Positions 1-6,205 of a stretch of DNA of 14,002 nt are shown piece after piece. A program made the position numbers and the translations under genes. The first letter of the stretch is position 1. Each line of letters begins with the position of its first letter. The stretch is from NCBI GenBank assembly GCA_029933365.1, contig JAOZOH010000077.1:1-14002 (forward strand), given 5' to 3'. The notes under the pieces are model-generated. The model worked only from the letters and a program-made list of their open reading frames with translations, was not told the origin of the DNA and ran no database searches. Source of the DNA: Desulfuromusa sp. GTDB taxonomy: Bacteria > Desulfobacterota > Desulfuromonadia > Desulfuromonadales > Geopsychrobacteraceae.

Positions 1-36
1 ATTCAGGCGTTGATTGATGATGGCTTAGCCATCTGA
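1..36 (+). CDS. C-terminal end of an unidentified upstream gene (partial)
   Basis: Frame 1 is open from the window edge and ends IQALIDDGLAI followed by TGA at 34-36. The other two + frames close within the first 15 to 20 bases, and the permease gene begins 27 bases downstream, so this is plausibly the tail of a gene in the same operon. Eleven residues are too few to identify a family. It may also be an open frame by chance. Confidence 0.45.
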   Translation: MQALIDDGLAI

Positions 37-63
37 TTTATTTTAGCGAGGATATTATTATCA

Positions 64-819
64 ATGGATGCATATTTTTGGCAGTTACCGTTACTGCTTG
101 TCGTTGGTGTGGTGGCAGGTATTCTTAATACACTGGCAGGTGGTGGCTCGCTACTCACCTTGCCGCTGTTGATTTTTATGGGTTTGCCGGGTGCGGTTGC
201 TAACGGCACCAATAGAATTGCGATTCTTTGCCAGAATATTTTTGCCATTCGCGGATTCAGTAAACGCGGGATGCTGCCATTACAGTTGGCGCTGCTTTGC
301 ACTCCTTCGGCATTGTTGGGTAGTTGGGTTGGAGCCAATCTGGCAATCAATCTTGATGATCAGGTATTCAAGCGAGTACTGGCAATGATTATGATCGGTG
401 TCTTGATATTTACTGCCATCGACCCGATGAAACGATTTCGGCAAGAAGATGTGCAGTTTGGTTTGTGGCGAAAAACTCTGATTGTCATCTCCTTTTTCGG
501 TGTTGGTATCTATGGTGGCTTTGTGCAGGCAGGTGTCGGGTTTATCGTGATTACGGCACTGTTGATTCATGGGCTTGATCTGGTACGGATCAATGCCATT
601 AAGGTGTTTGTTATCTTTGCTTACACCTTTATCGCTCTTGGAGTTTTTATTTATCACGGACAGGTTGATTATTATCTTGGTTTTGCTCTGGCTGCTGGAA
701 ATTCGATCGGAGGAATGATCGGACCGAAGTTGGCCGTTGCTAAAGGGCACGACTGGATCAAGAGAGTTGTCAGTATAACCGTATTGGTTTTTGCCTTGAA
801 ATTATTACTGTTTCCGTAG
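64..819 (+). CDS. TauE/SafE-family (DUF81) membrane permease
   Basis: Predicted inner-membrane protein of 251 residues, made almost entirely of hydrophobic segments (about 7 to 8 helices). The first helix pair carries the family-typical GILNTLAGGGSLLTLPLL (about residues 19-36) followed by an N-G-T-N-R stretch. A second, related glycine-rich segment, GGFVQAGVGF, sits near residues 151-160, which fits the two-repeat architecture of TauE/SafE proteins. Members are thought to move sulfonates, sulfite, sulfoacetate or other small organic anions, often as exporters; the substrate cannot be read from this sequence. Length is normal for the family. A GAGGA at 48-52 lies 11 bases before the ATG, a slightly long spacing. 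No terminator is evident after it, but a separate promoter (846-875) serves the following gene, so it is probably not functionally tied to def. Confidence 0.85.
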   Translation: MDAYFWQLPLLLVVGVVAGILNTLAGGGSLLTLPLLIFMGLPGAVANGTNRIAILCQNIFAIRGFSKRGMLPLQLALLCTPSALLGSWVGANLAINLDDQVFKRVLAMIMIGVLIFTAIDPMKRFRQEDVQFGLWRKTLIVISFFGVGIYGGFVQAGVGFIVITALLIHGLDLVRINAIKVFVIFAYTFIALGVFIYHGQVDYYLGFALAAGNSIGGMIGPKLAVAKGHDWIKRVVSITVLVFALKLLLFP

Positions 820-845
820 CCCTTCCCAATTCTGTTGTCCGATTG

Positions 846-875
846 TTGACTGTGGAACTAGTAAAGCGGTAAAAT
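846..875 (+). promoter_or_regulatory. Probable sigma70-type promoter for def-fmt
   Basis: TTGACT (846-851) and TAAAAT (870-875) match the sigma70 -35 and -10 boxes at five of six positions each, separated by 18 bases. Transcription would start near 882, giving a leader of about 64 bases before def. The site is intergenic and correctly oriented. Confidence 0.65.
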
Positions 876-895
876 GGGGAGTGATTTCTAGGAAG

Positions 896-917
896 AACTA
901 TTATTTTTAAAATAGTT
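896..917 (+). promoter_or_regulatory. Small AT-rich hairpin in the def leader
   Basis: AACTATT (896-902) and AATAGTT (911-917) form a 7-bp stem with an 8-base loop, 28 bases before the def ATG and 18 bases before its GGAG (935-938). It is AT-rich and weak, so a role in regulation is only a possibility. Confidence 0.3.
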
Positions 918-945
918 ACATAATATTAACTGCTGGAGAAAGAAC

Positions 946-1473
946 ATGGCTTTACGAGAAATTTTGCACTATCCGGATCCTTTATTAAAACAAAAATCGC
1001 TGTTGGTGACCGATTTTAATGATGAACTCAAGCAGCTTGCAGCGGACATGGTGGAGACGATGTACGATGCTCCCGGTGTTGGTCTGGCTGCGCCACAGGT
1101 TGGAGCTCTGCAGCGGCTGATCATTCTTGATTGCTCAGCAAAAGATGAGCCTGACGATCTGCTTGTTGCAGTGAACCCCGAAATTGTCGCAGGTGAGGGA
1201 TCTTCTCTGGAAGAAGAGGGGTGTCTTTCTGTACCTGGCTACTGGGCCAATGTGAAACGCAATGCAACGGCAACTCTGCGCTATCAGGATACCGATGGTA
1301 ATTTCCACGAGCGGGAAGCCGAAGGGCTTCTGGCAATCGGGATGCAGCATGAGATCGATCATCTTGAAGGGGTGCTGTTTGTTGATCGTCTTTCTCCTTT
1401 GAAACGCTCTATTTTTAAGAAAAAGTATATGAAGATGTTGAAGGAGAAAGAAGCTGAAAATGCTGAAGCCTGA
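946..1473 (+). CDS. def: Peptide deformylase
   Basis: Cytosolic metalloenzyme that removes the formyl group from the N-terminal Met of nascent proteins. All three family motifs are intact in this 175-residue protein: GVGLAAPQ (residues 44-51), EGCLS (91-95, metal ligand Cys93) and HEIDH (135-139, metal ligands His135 and His139, catalytic Glu136). Family members usually have Fe2+ in vivo. The length is that of a standard bacterial type 1 enzyme. The ATG at 946 has a GGAG at 935-938 with 7 bases of spacing. Its 3' end overlaps fmt by 14 bases, so the enzymes that add and remove the formyl group are likely translationally coupled. This def-fmt pairing is common in bacteria. Confidence 0.97.
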   Translation: MALREILHYPDPLLKQKSLLVTDFNDELKQLAADMVETMYDAPGVGLAAPQVGALQRLIILDCSAKDEPDDLLVAVNPEIVAGEGSSLEEEGCLSVPGYWANVKRNATATLRYQDTDGNFHEREAEGLLAIGMQHEIDHLEGVLFVDRLSPLKRSIFKKKYMKMLKEKEAENAEA

Positions 1474-2401
1474 AAGTCTCCGGACTGTCTTTATGGGGAC
1501 GCCAGAGTTTGCATTGCAGACTCTGGAAGGCTTGCTGAACTTTGGGGTTAATCTGGTCGGCGTTTATACCCAGCCCGATCGCCCCAAGGGGCGAGGTAAA
1601 AAACTCACCGCATCTCCGGTAAAACAGCTGGCACTTGAACATGAAATTCCGGTTTTTCAACCGCAGAAATTACGTGATCCGGTGGCGGTGAAAGAATTAC
1701 AGGATTTGCAGCCGGATCTGATCATCGTTGTTGCTTACGGGCAAATTTTGCCAAAAGCGGTACTCGATATCCCTCGTTATCATTGTATTAACGTGCATGC
1801 CTCCTTACTCCCAAAGTATCGTGGTGCTGCGCCGATCAATAAGGCCATTGTCGATGGTGAAACGGAAACTGGTGTCACTACGATGTTGATGGATGTCGGT
1901 CTGGATACTGGGGATATGCTGGTGAGGCACAGTTTGAATATCGGTGAGAATGAAACTGCAGGACAGCTGCATGATCGTCTGGCTCTATTGGGTCGGGAAG
2001 CTCTGGAAGAAACACTGCAACTGCTATGTACTGATCGTTTGGTTGCAGAAAAGCAGGATGATGAGCTGAGTTGTTACGCGTCGATGCTGAAAAAGGAAGA
2101 TGGTTTGATCGACTGGAAAAAATCGGCAACTGACATCCACAATCAGGTGCGGGGACTTGACCCGTGGCCCGGAGCTTATACTTACCTTGATGACGAAGTG
2201 CTGAAAATTGCAGCGACGACCGTTGAGGCCGATCTGTCTGGAGAACCGGGAATGATTCTTTCGGCCGATAAAAGCGGAGTGAGAATTGCCTGTGGTGAGG
2301 GGACTCTGGTTATCGGAGAGCTACAGTTGCCAGGGAGGAAGCGGCTTTCAGCGATGAATTTTCTCAGTGGCAAACCCCTGTTTTCTGGAACTCTATTGTA
2401 G
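1460..2401 (+). CDS. fmt: Methionyl-tRNA formyltransferase
   Basis: Transfers a formyl group from 10-formyl-tetrahydrofolate to Met-tRNA(fMet) so that it can be used for initiation. The 313-residue protein has the usual two-domain layout. The N-terminal Rossmann-type transferase domain (about 1-205) starts with VFMGTPEFA at 10-18 and carries the catalytic set Asn111, His113 (INVHASLLPKYRG) and Asp149 (GLDTGDML). The C-terminal OB-type tRNA-binding domain (about 206-313) includes VRGLDPWPGAY. The ATG at 1460 lies inside def; an AAGGAG at 1441-1446 is upstream with 13 bases of spacing, which is long, so coupling to def translation is likely. A start at internal Met12 would remove the first strand of the fold and is unlikely. 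TAG is at 2399-2401. Confidence 0.97.
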   Translation: MLKPESLRTVFMGTPEFALQTLEGLLNFGVNLVGVYTQPDRPKGRGKKLTASPVKQLALEHEIPVFQPQKLRDPVAVKELQDLQPDLIIVVAYGQILPKAVLDIPRYHCINVHASLLPKYRGAAPINKAIVDGETETGVTTMLMDVGLDTGDMLVRHSLNIGENETAGQLHDRLALLGREALEETLQLLCTDRLVAEKQDDELSCYASMLKKEDGLIDWKKSATDIHNQVRGLDPWPGAYTYLDDEVLKIAATTVEADLSGEPGMILSADKSGVRIACGEGTLVIGELQLPGRKRLSAMNFLSGKPLFSGTLL

Positions 2402-2416
2402 CTTCTGTGAGAACTA

Positions 2417-2444
2417 AGGGGACTGACCTTTGGTCGGTTCCCCT
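2417..2444 (+). repeat. REP-like GC-rich hairpin between fmt and htpX
   Basis: AGGGGACTGACC (2417-2428) pairs with GGTCGGTTCCCCT (2432-2444) around a TTT loop, with one bulged T at 2438 and one G-U pair, for about 12 bp. It begins 15 bases after the fmt stop. The bases that follow (CTATTTATTAG) are T-rich but hold no clean T-run, so it is not a textbook terminator. The GGGGA/TCCCC outer arms resemble the element at 4718-4768, which suggests a REP-type palindrome rather than a gene-specific site. It could still attenuate read-through or stabilise the fmt mRNA end. Confidence 0.5.
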
Positions 2445-2457
2445 ATTTATTAGAAAC

Positions 2458-2463
2458 AAAGGG
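2458..2463 (+). promoter_or_regulatory. Ribosome binding site that decides the htpX start
   Basis: AAAGGG directly abuts the ATG at 2464, leaving no spacing, but lies 6 bases before the ATG at 2470. This favours 2470 as the start. A longer reading from GTG 2407 would run through the 2417-2444 hairpin and add an N-terminus not expected for this family. Confidence 0.5.
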
Positions 2464-2469
2464 ATGAAA

Positions 2470-3297
2470 ATGAATATGTTGCGTACCGTAATGTTGATGA
2501 CTTTACTGACCGTGGTGCTGGTTTTTGCCGGCGGTGCCCTCGGGGGGCAGAGTGGCGCGCTGATTGCTTTGATCATAGCCGCAGTAATGAATCTTGGCAG
2601 TTACTGGTTTTCCGATAAAGTTGTCATCAAAATGTATCGCGGTGAAGAAACCCAAAGCGGTGAACTTTACGAGGTTGTCAGCGAGCTCTGTCAGCAGAAT
2701 AATCTCATCATGCCAAAGGTTTTTCTGTTGCCTCAGCAGACCCCCAATGCTTTTGCCACCGGGCGTAATCCCAAGCATGCTGTTGTCGCGGCAACCCAGG
2801 GGATCACCCAGGTTCTTAATCGTGAAGAGTTGAAAGGGGTGATGGCTCATGAACTGGCCCATGTGCAGAATCGCGATATCCTGATTGGTTCGATTGCGGC
2901 AACTTTTGCCGGAGCTATCAGCTACATGGCACATATGGCACAGTGGGCGATGATTTTCGGTGGTCGTGATGATGAAGACAGCAACCCCTTTGTTATGATT
3001 GCGATGATGATTCTGGCACCGATTGCTGCCATGCTGGTGCAGATGGCTATCTCCCGCTCTCGCGAGTACGGAGCCGATAAAAAGGGGGCAGAGTTTTGTG
3101 GCAATCCGCACAATTTGGCCAGTGCATTGCGCAAACTGGAGACATCCAATCAACGCATGCCGATGCAGAAGGTCAATGAAGCGACGGCACATATGTTTAT
3201 TGTTAATCCCCTCAGTGGGAAAAAGTTAGCCAAACTGTTTTCTACTCACCCGCCGATGGAAGAACGGATTCGACGGCTTGAGGGGATGCAGATTTAA
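2470..3297 (+). CDS. htpX: Membrane-bound zinc metalloprotease HtpX
   Basis: M48-family integral membrane protease that degrades misfolded or damaged inner-membrane proteins, acting alongside FtsH. From ATG 2470 the protein has 275 residues, close to the usual 280-295. Two N-terminal hydrophobic segments (about 4-22 and 27-45) precede the zinc site HELAH (His127, Glu128, His131) in a segment that continues VQNRD. A hydrophobic pair follows (about 145-190), then SREYGADK, where Glu199 should be the third zinc ligand. The C-terminal STHPPMEERIRRLE block is also typical. The start is chosen from the AAAGGG at 2458-2463; 2464 and 2476 are alternatives with the same frame. rsmB begins on the base after the TAA. 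In other bacteria htpX is often heat- or envelope-stress induced, but no such promoter is visible here. Confidence 0.95.
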   Translation: MNMLRTVMLMTLLTVVLVFAGGALGGQSGALIALIIAAVMNLGSYWFSDKVVIKMYRGEETQSGELYEVVSELCQQNNLIMPKVFLLPQQTPNAFATGRNPKHAVVAATQGITQVLNREELKGVMAHELAHVQNRDILIGSIAATFAGAISYMAHMAQWAMIFGGRDDEDSNPFVMIAMMILAPIAAMLVQMAISRSREYGADKKGAEFCGNPHNLASALRKLETSNQRMPMQKVNEATAHMFIVNPLSGKKLAKLFSTHPPMEERIRRLEGMQI

Positions 3298-4659
3298 TTG
3301 TCTTCTCGACCTACCGATAGCCCGCGACGAGCGGCATACGAAATCCTGCAGCGGGTGGCTGATGGTGCTTTTGCCGATGTGATGCTCGACACGGTGTTGG
3401 ATCGATCCAAGTTGGAACCGCGTGATCGGCATCTGGTAACGGAACTGGTTTATGGGATTTTGCGTTTGCAGGGTCGGGTCGATTTTGCTTTAGCGCAGTT
3501 TTGTAACCAACCTCTACAACGTTTGCAACCGGAAGTTTTATGGTTGCTACGGCTTGGTACTTATCAACTTCTTGAGCTGGATCGGGTGCCAGCTCATGCA
3601 GCAGTTAATTCAACGGTGGAACTGGCGCGTGAGCTGCAATTGGAACAGGCGGTTGGTTTTATTAACGGGGTGTTACGCTCCCTTGAACGGGGGAAAACAG
3701 CTATCCCCTGGCCAACTCCAGAAAAGATCAAGCCTTATCTGCAGCATGTCTGCAGCCAACCGGTCTGGTTGACCAAAGAGATTATGCGGCAACTGCCAAA
3801 TGTTGAAGCGCGGGCCCTGGGTGAGAGCCTGGCAACGTCTCCACCTTTAACTTTGCGAGTTAATAGCTTAAAAACAGATCGTGAGGATTTTTTGGCGGCT
3901 CTGGCTACAGCCGGACACCAGGCTCATCCCTGTTCTTTTGCTCCGGAGGGGGTGACTCTTGATCGGCGCGGTGAAGAACCTCTGCCGGGAGATGCTGAGG
4001 GTTGGTATCAGGTTCAGGATGAAGCGAGTATTCTGATGGCTCATCTGTTAGATGCTCACCCGGGGCAACGGATTCTGGATGCTTGTGCTGCTCCCGGTGG
4101 GAAAACCACCCACTTGGCAGCACTGACCAGTAATCAGGCGGAAATTGTTGCTCTCGATAAGTATCCCCAGCGGGTGGAATTAATTGAGCAGGGGGGTCAA
4201 AGGTTGGGGTGTTCTTCCATTATTGCCCGGCAATGGGACTTGACCGAAGCTCCCGATTTTCTTGAGCCACAAAGTTTTGATCGGATCTTGCTTGATGCTC
4301 CCTGTAGTGGGCTCGGGGTGTTGCGGCGTAATCCCGAGGGGCGGTGGAATAAATCCCCCGTCAACCTCCGGGAATTGGCAGTTCTGCAGCGCCAAATTCT
4401 TGAGAGTATTGCACCATTAGTCAGGCCTGGCGGTAAATTACTCTATTCCGTCTGCACCTTCAGCCACGCTGAAACCGATGCAATTATTGACGATTTTCTG
4501 GAGAATCACCCTGAGTTTGCGTTAGAAAATCTAGCCGAGCAGGCCTCGCAAGGTTGGGCTGATTTGTTTACAGATAAAGGAACCTTGCATAGCTATCCCC
4601 ACCGCCACGCTGGTATGGATGCTTTTTTTGCTGCTCGATTGCAACGACGAAAAGACTAG
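3298..4659 (+). CDS. rsmB: 16S rRNA (cytosine-967-C5)-methyltransferase RsmB
   Basis: SAM-dependent enzyme (also called Sun or Fmu) that methylates C967 of 16S rRNA. The 453-residue protein has an N-terminal NusB-like RNA-binding domain (about 8-140) and a C-terminal Rossmann methyltransferase domain (about 235-450). Visible motifs are the SAM loop DACAAPGGKT (261-270), DAPCSGLG around Cys336, and YSVCTF with Cys386. In RNA m5C methyltransferases of this group the latter cysteine is the nucleophile and the former assists product release; both are present. The start is a TTG at 3298, immediately after the htpX TAA, with GAGGGG at 3280-3285 inside htpX and 12 bases of spacing. MSSRPTDSPRRAAYEIL is a sensible family N-terminus, and tight coupling to htpX is likely. 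Confidence 0.95.
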   Translation: MSSRPTDSPRRAAYEILQRVADGAFADVMLDTVLDRSKLEPRDRHLVTELVYGILRLQGRVDFALAQFCNQPLQRLQPEVLWLLRLGTYQLLELDRVPAHAAVNSTVELARELQLEQAVGFINGVLRSLERGKTAIPWPTPEKIKPYLQHVCSQPVWLTKEIMRQLPNVEARALGESLATSPPLTLRVNSLKTDREDFLAALATAGHQAHPCSFAPEGVTLDRRGEEPLPGDAEGWYQVQDEASILMAHLLDAHPGQRILDACAAPGGKTTHLAALTSNQAEIVALDKYPQRVELIEQGGQRLGCSSIIARQWDLTEAPDFLEPQSFDRILLDAPCSGLGVLRRNPEGRWNKSPVNLRELAVLQRQILESIAPLVRPGGKLLYSVCTFSHAETDAIIDDFLENHPEFALENLAEQASQGWADLFTDKGTLHSYPHRHAGMDAFFAARLQRRKD

Positions 4660-4717
4660 GGTTTTGTGAACCTCATTCCCGGAATTTGCGACGAGAACCA
4701 CCACCGTTTCATAGCCC

Positions 4718-4768
4718 GTAAACACATGGGACAGCCCCCGATGGATCTGGGGACAGTCCCGCGTTTAC
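4718..4768 (+). repeat. REP-like imperfect palindrome between rsmB and rpe
   Basis: Three nested complementary arm pairs share one centre: GTAAAC (4718-4723) with GTTTAC (4763-4768), GGGAC (4728-4732) with GTCCC (4756-4760), and CCCC (4736-4739) with GGGG (4749-4752), separated by short internal loops around a 9-base apical loop. The right half contains GGGGACAGTCCC. Such elements, in one or a few copies between genes, are typical of REP palindromes mobilised by single-strand (IS200-like or RAYT) transposases. No transposase is in the window. The rest of the 197-base gap (4660-4856) shows no convincing promoter. Confidence 0.6.
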
Positions 4769-4856
4769 TACAATATTGCTTAAACTAGCGCCATTCGGGA
4801 CACGTAACGAGTACATGTCGCCGGTATATCCCTGCATACAAAATTGGATCTGAACC

Positions 4857-5522
4857 ATGATTAAAATTTCTCCCTCAATTCTTTCAGCAGACTTCTCCCG
4901 TTTGGGTGAGGAAATCAAAGCGATTGATCACGCTGGTGCTGATTATGTCCATGTTGATGTCATGGACGGCCACTTTGTCCCGAATATTACCATCGGTCCC
5001 CTGATAGTTAATGCCATCAGGCCAGTGACTGAACTGCCGCTGGATGTTCACCTGATGATCGAAAATCCTGATCAGTACATTCCTGACTTTGCCAAGGCCG
5101 GTGCTGATATCATTGTGGTTCACGCTGAGGCGGTCAGACACCTGCATCGTACTGTTCAGTTGATCAAATCGTTGGGGAAAAAAGCTGGCGTATCTTTGAA
5201 TCCGGCAACCTCTCTCTCCGCTCTGGATATTATTCTGCCGGAGCTGGATCTGGTCTTGTTGATGACGGTCAATCCCGGTTTTGGAGGGCAATCATTCATC
5301 GAGAGTAGTTTGCCCAAGATTACCGAGCTGCGCCAACGGATCGATGCTCTTGGTTTGCCGATTGAGCTCGAGGTTGATGGCGGGGTGAAGGTTGATAATA
5401 TTGAATCGATTGCCGCTGCTGGTGCAGATGTTTTTGTTGCGGGAAGTGCTGTATTTGGTGCTGATGATTATAAATCGACTATCGCCCAGTTGAAGGTAAA
5501 TGGAGCTGAAGGACAAGGGTAG
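4857..5522 (+). CDS. rpe: Ribulose-phosphate 3-epimerase
   Basis: Interconverts D-ribulose 5-phosphate and D-xylulose 5-phosphate in the cytosolic pentose phosphate pathway. The 221-residue protein is a complete TIM barrel of normal length. It starts with [10 protein letters not shown] (4-13), then [12 protein letters not shown] with metal ligands His32 and Asp34, HLMIENP with His65, the phosphate-binding loop [10 protein letters not shown] near residue 140, and EVDGGV near residue 175 with the second catalytic aspartate. ATG 4857 is the only sensible start because [12 protein letters not shown] is the family N-terminus, although the ribosome binding site (GGA about 4836) is poor. It lies 197 bases after rsmB, separated by a REP-like palindrome, and 30 bases before the lipoprotein gene. 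An rsmB-rpe order is also seen in related bacteria (from memory, not checked). Confidence 0.96.
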   Translation: MIKISPSILSADFSRLGEEIKAIDHAGADYVHVDVMDGHFVPNITIGPLIVNAIRPVTELPLDVHLMIENPDQYIPDFAKAGADIIVVHAEAVRHLHRTVQLIKSLGKKAGVSLNPATSLSALDIILPELDLVLLMTVNPGFGGQSFIESSLPKITELRQRIDALGLPIELEVDGGVKVDNIESIAAAGADVFVAGSAVFGADDYKSTIAQLKVNGAEGQG

Positions 5523-5552
5523 TCCATAATTTCTTGGGATATGAGGTTTGTG

Positions 5553-5969
5553 ATGCGAAATTTATTCGCTTTATTGTTGCTGTGTCCGCTTTTAACTGCC
5601 TGTCTTGGCGGGGTCGATGTTGGACCTGGTCTGGATGAAATTAGTCGTGGTTTCAGTGAATCAATGCGCTGGTCTGATTTTCCCAATGCAGCAGCTTACG
5701 TGCACCCGGATGCCCGAGCTGCGTTTATTGAACAATTTAGAGAGGATGCAGATCTGCATGTTGTCGATAGCCACATCCTGAGTATTGATATGCATAAACA
5801 GGAGGGTCGGGCGGATGCTGTCTATGTTATGGAATATTACCACTTACCTTCAAGCCGAATTCTGAAATGGCGCTGGGAGCAGCGGTGGCGGTTGATCAAG
5901 GAACAAATGACAAAACCGGGAGTTTGGCTGATTGAAAATGAGCCGCCGACCCTTCCCTGGAAGAAGTAG
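5553..5969 (+). CDS. Small predicted lipoprotein of unknown function
   Basis: I do not recognise the family. From ATG 5553 the product has 138 residues with a short signal sequence and a lipobox LTAC (14-17), so Cys17 should be lipidated after signal peptidase II cleavage; residue 18 is Leu, not Asp, so outer-membrane sorting is possible. The mature part (about 18-138) is a compact mixed-charge domain with a helix-like start (GLDEISRGFSESMRW) and later aromatic strands (VYVMEYYHLP, WRWEQRW, VWLIENEPPTLPW). That order faintly suggests an NTF2- or cystatin-like fold; this is a guess. ATG 5541 is in frame, but GAGG at 5543-5546 lies inside that version and gives 6 bases of spacing to 5553, so I prefer 5553. 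It follows rpe by 30 bases and is probably cotranscribed with it. Confidence 0.75.
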   Translation: MRNLFALLLLCPLLTACLGGVDVGPGLDEISRGFSESMRWSDFPNAAAYVHPDARAAFIEQFREDADLHVVDSHILSIDMHKQEGRADAVYVMEYYHLPSSRILKWRWEQRWRLIKEQMTKPGVWLIENEPPTLPWKK

Positions 5970-6055
5970 GGGAAAAGAAAAAAAACCAATCTAACAAATT
6001 GATTTTCCTTATCTTTACCTAGTTTTTTAGATATCTCCCGGAGAAAAAAATAGCC

Positions 6056-6099
6056 TTGATTTAGAGGCATTGTTTATGGTATTTACCTGCATACTGTAT
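6056..6099 (+). promoter_or_regulatory. Possible promoter and palindrome upstream of sfrB
   Basis: TTGATT (6056-6061) and TATTTA (6080-6085) with 18 bases between are a weak sigma70-like pair. A short palindrome ATAC-T-GTAT (6091-6099) lies at the expected start site, and its right half overlaps a second palindrome, GTATAC (6096-6101), so it could be an operator. The match is loose. The remainder of 5970-6055 is A- and T-rich without a clear terminator for the preceding operon. Confidence 0.3.
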
Positions 6100-6120
6100 A
6101 CGATTCAAAATACTGAAAAC

Positions 6121-6186
6121 CGCCAGAACATCTGGTGATTCTACCCGTTAATGGGTTTTTCGACCTTCCTTTTTGGAGGGTCGAAA
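6121..6186 (+). promoter_or_regulatory. Structured 5' leader of sfrB with a 12-bp hairpin
   Basis: Three stem-loops follow one another: CCAGA (6123-6127) with TCTGG (6131-6135); ACCC (6143-6146) with GGGT (6153-6156), followed by a short T-run; and the main one, TTTCGACCTTCC (6158-6169) with GGAGGGTCGAAA (6175-6186) around TTTTT. The last is 12 bp with one G-U pair and ends 8 bases before the AGGAGG ribosome binding site. Its left arm contains CCTTCCT, which could instead pair with AGGAGG, so folding of the hairpin may keep the site open. No known riboswitch consensus was recognised. Confidence 0.5.
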
Positions 6187-6194
6187 CAGGTCAT

Positions 6195-6200
6195 AGGAGG
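6195..6200 (+). promoter_or_regulatory. Ribosome binding site that fixes the TTG start of sfrB
   Basis: AGGAGG, a perfect Shine-Dalgarno core, is 5 bases before TTG 6206. The first in-frame ATG comes only at residue 45, which would cut into conserved N-terminal sequence, so the TTG is accepted as the start. Confidence 0.8.
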
Positions 6201-6205
6201 CCGGT

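Noticed and set aside
2407..2469. Longer htpX start at GTG 2407
   Set aside because: It would translate through the 2417-2444 hairpin, adds residues atypical for HtpX, and the AAAGGG at 2458-2463 fits ATG 2470 better.
2503..3192. Open frame of 229 codons on the minus strand
   Set aside because: It lies wholly inside htpX, whose zinc motifs are intact, and its translation is rich in His, Gln and Asn with no recognisable domain: a shadow frame.
4709..4918. Minus-strand open frame across the rsmB-rpe gap
   Set aside because: It spans the palindrome and the conserved start of rpe, has no recognisable protein features, and is explained by chance.
5970..6055. Terminator after the lipoprotein gene
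   Set aside because: The A-rich and T-rich tracts here contain only a 4-bp CAAT/ATTG stem with no proper T-run on the + strand, which is too weak to call.
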